This document shows positions 6,134 through 6,232 of a DNA stretch of 6,232 nucleotides, in pieces (the stretch's first letter is position 1; the number at the start of each line of letters is the position of its first letter). The DNA is from JALOAD01 sp023228995 [NCBI: Candidatus Muiribacterium halophilum] (GTDB taxonomy: Bacteria > Muiribacteriota > Muiribacteriia > Muiribacteriales), in NCBI GenBank assembly GCA_023228995.1, contig JALOAD010000097.1, positions 1-6,232 of the forward strand. The letters run 5' to 3'. Both the position numbers and the translations under genes were made by a program. The notes below the pieces were generated by a model. That model made no database searches, was not told the origin of the DNA, and was given only the letters and a program-made list of their open reading frames with translations.

Positions 6134-6168
6134 AAAAAAAATGCCTTGGATAATGACTTTCCAAGGCA
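6134..6168 (-). terminator. Rho-independent terminator at the end of the CRISPR array
   Basis: Read on the minus strand, TGCCTTGG (6168-6161) and CCAAGGCA (6149-6142) form a perfect 8-bp stem with an 11-nt loop, followed immediately by eight T (6141-6134). It begins three bases after the last CRISPR repeat and should stop array transcripts before cas9. On the + strand there is no T tract after the stem, so it acts in one direction. Confidence 0.92.
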
Positions 6169-6171
6169 CAT

Positions 6172-6180
6172 ATTATACCA
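6172..6180 (-). promoter_or_regulatory. Extended -10 promoter embedded in the CRISPR repeat
   Basis: The last nine repeat bases on the minus strand are TGGTATAAT, a perfect extended -10 (TGn-TATAAT). The -35 region 17 nt upstream (TTTCCC, repeat bases 8-13) is weak, which an extended -10 can compensate. Promoters inside repeats are established for type II-C arrays of Neisseria and Campylobacter, where each unit starts its own crRNA within the spacer. From this terminal copy transcription would start near 6165. Confidence 0.75.
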
Positions 6181-6207
6181 TAACCTGAACCTTCGGGAAA
6201 CTATAAC
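6172..6207 (-). CRISPR. Terminal CRISPR repeat (36 bp), array continues past the right edge
   Basis: Only one full repeat is visible, so identification rests on its pairing with the tracrRNA anti-repeat, its 36-bp length, and its position between cas9 and spacer-like sequence. In crRNA sense (minus strand) it begins GTTATAGTTTCCCG and ends GGTTATGGTATAAT. This is the style of type II-C repeats, such as that of C. jejuni, which begins GTTTTAGTCCC and ends TATGGTAAAAT. The first seven bases pair with the tracrRNA lower stem and bases 11-33 with the upper stem. As read on the minus strand, this is the last repeat of the array, followed by a terminator. Confidence 0.9.
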
Positions 6208-6232
6208 ATCCCAACAGGCACAACGATATATT
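6208..6232 (-). CRISPR. Partial CRISPR spacer (25 nt visible)
   Basis: The bases between the repeat and the right edge should be the repeat-proximal 25 nt of the last spacer; about 30 nt is usual for type II. It is 40% G+C (10 of 25), clearly above the surrounding sequence, as expected for DNA captured from a foreign source. No second repeat is visible, so the length and outer boundary are not known. Confidence 0.75.

Overview
This window holds a complete, very compact type II-C CRISPR-Cas locus with a Cas9 resembling that of Neisseria meningitidis (Nme), next to two genes for exported proteins. By eye the DNA is only about one quarter G+C. That low G+C and the Nme-like Cas9 point to an AT-rich bacterium, probably with a Gram-negative envelope. 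Nothing here fixes the phylum: there is no rRNA, tRNA or housekeeping gene, and II-C systems move horizontally.

Left part (1-1218, minus strand): a signal-peptide-bearing protein with two PKD-like folds (169-1218) is followed one base later by the start of a second exported protein that runs off the left edge (1-167). They look like one operon, with a good sigma70-type promoter at about 1295-1323.

Intergenic region (1219-1775): this holds that promoter, a GC-rich 35-bp island with a 13-nt match to the conserved start of 16S rRNA, a possible remnant of a small gene, and on the + strand a tracrRNA gene with its own promoter (1654-1683), anti-repeat (1690-1722), short nexus hairpin and Rho-independent terminator (1748-1777).

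Right part (1776-6232, minus strand): cas9 (1013 aa), cas1 (297 aa, TTG start) and cas2 (106 aa) form a tight operon, with a 10-nt gap between cas9 and cas1 and a 4-nt overlap between cas1 and cas2. Upstream of cas9 lie a minus-strand terminator (6134-6168), one full 36-bp CRISPR repeat (6172-6207) and the first 25 nt of a spacer that continues past the right edge.

How it works together: crRNAs are read on the minus strand. The repeat ends in an extended -10 promoter (TGG then TATAAT), as in the Neisseria/Campylobacter type II-C arrays, so each spacer can be transcribed from the preceding repeat. The tracrRNA is read on the opposite strand, convergent with the cas operon. Its anti-repeat pairs with nearly the whole repeat, and the rest of the molecule closely follows the Nme tracrRNA layout. 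Cas9 with both RNAs would be the effector, and Cas1-Cas2 the spacer integrase. The most interesting details are an alternative self-hairpin inside the tracrRNA anti-repeat, a terminal-repeat promoter that may escape the array terminator and drive cas9, and divergent PAM-reading positions in Cas9.
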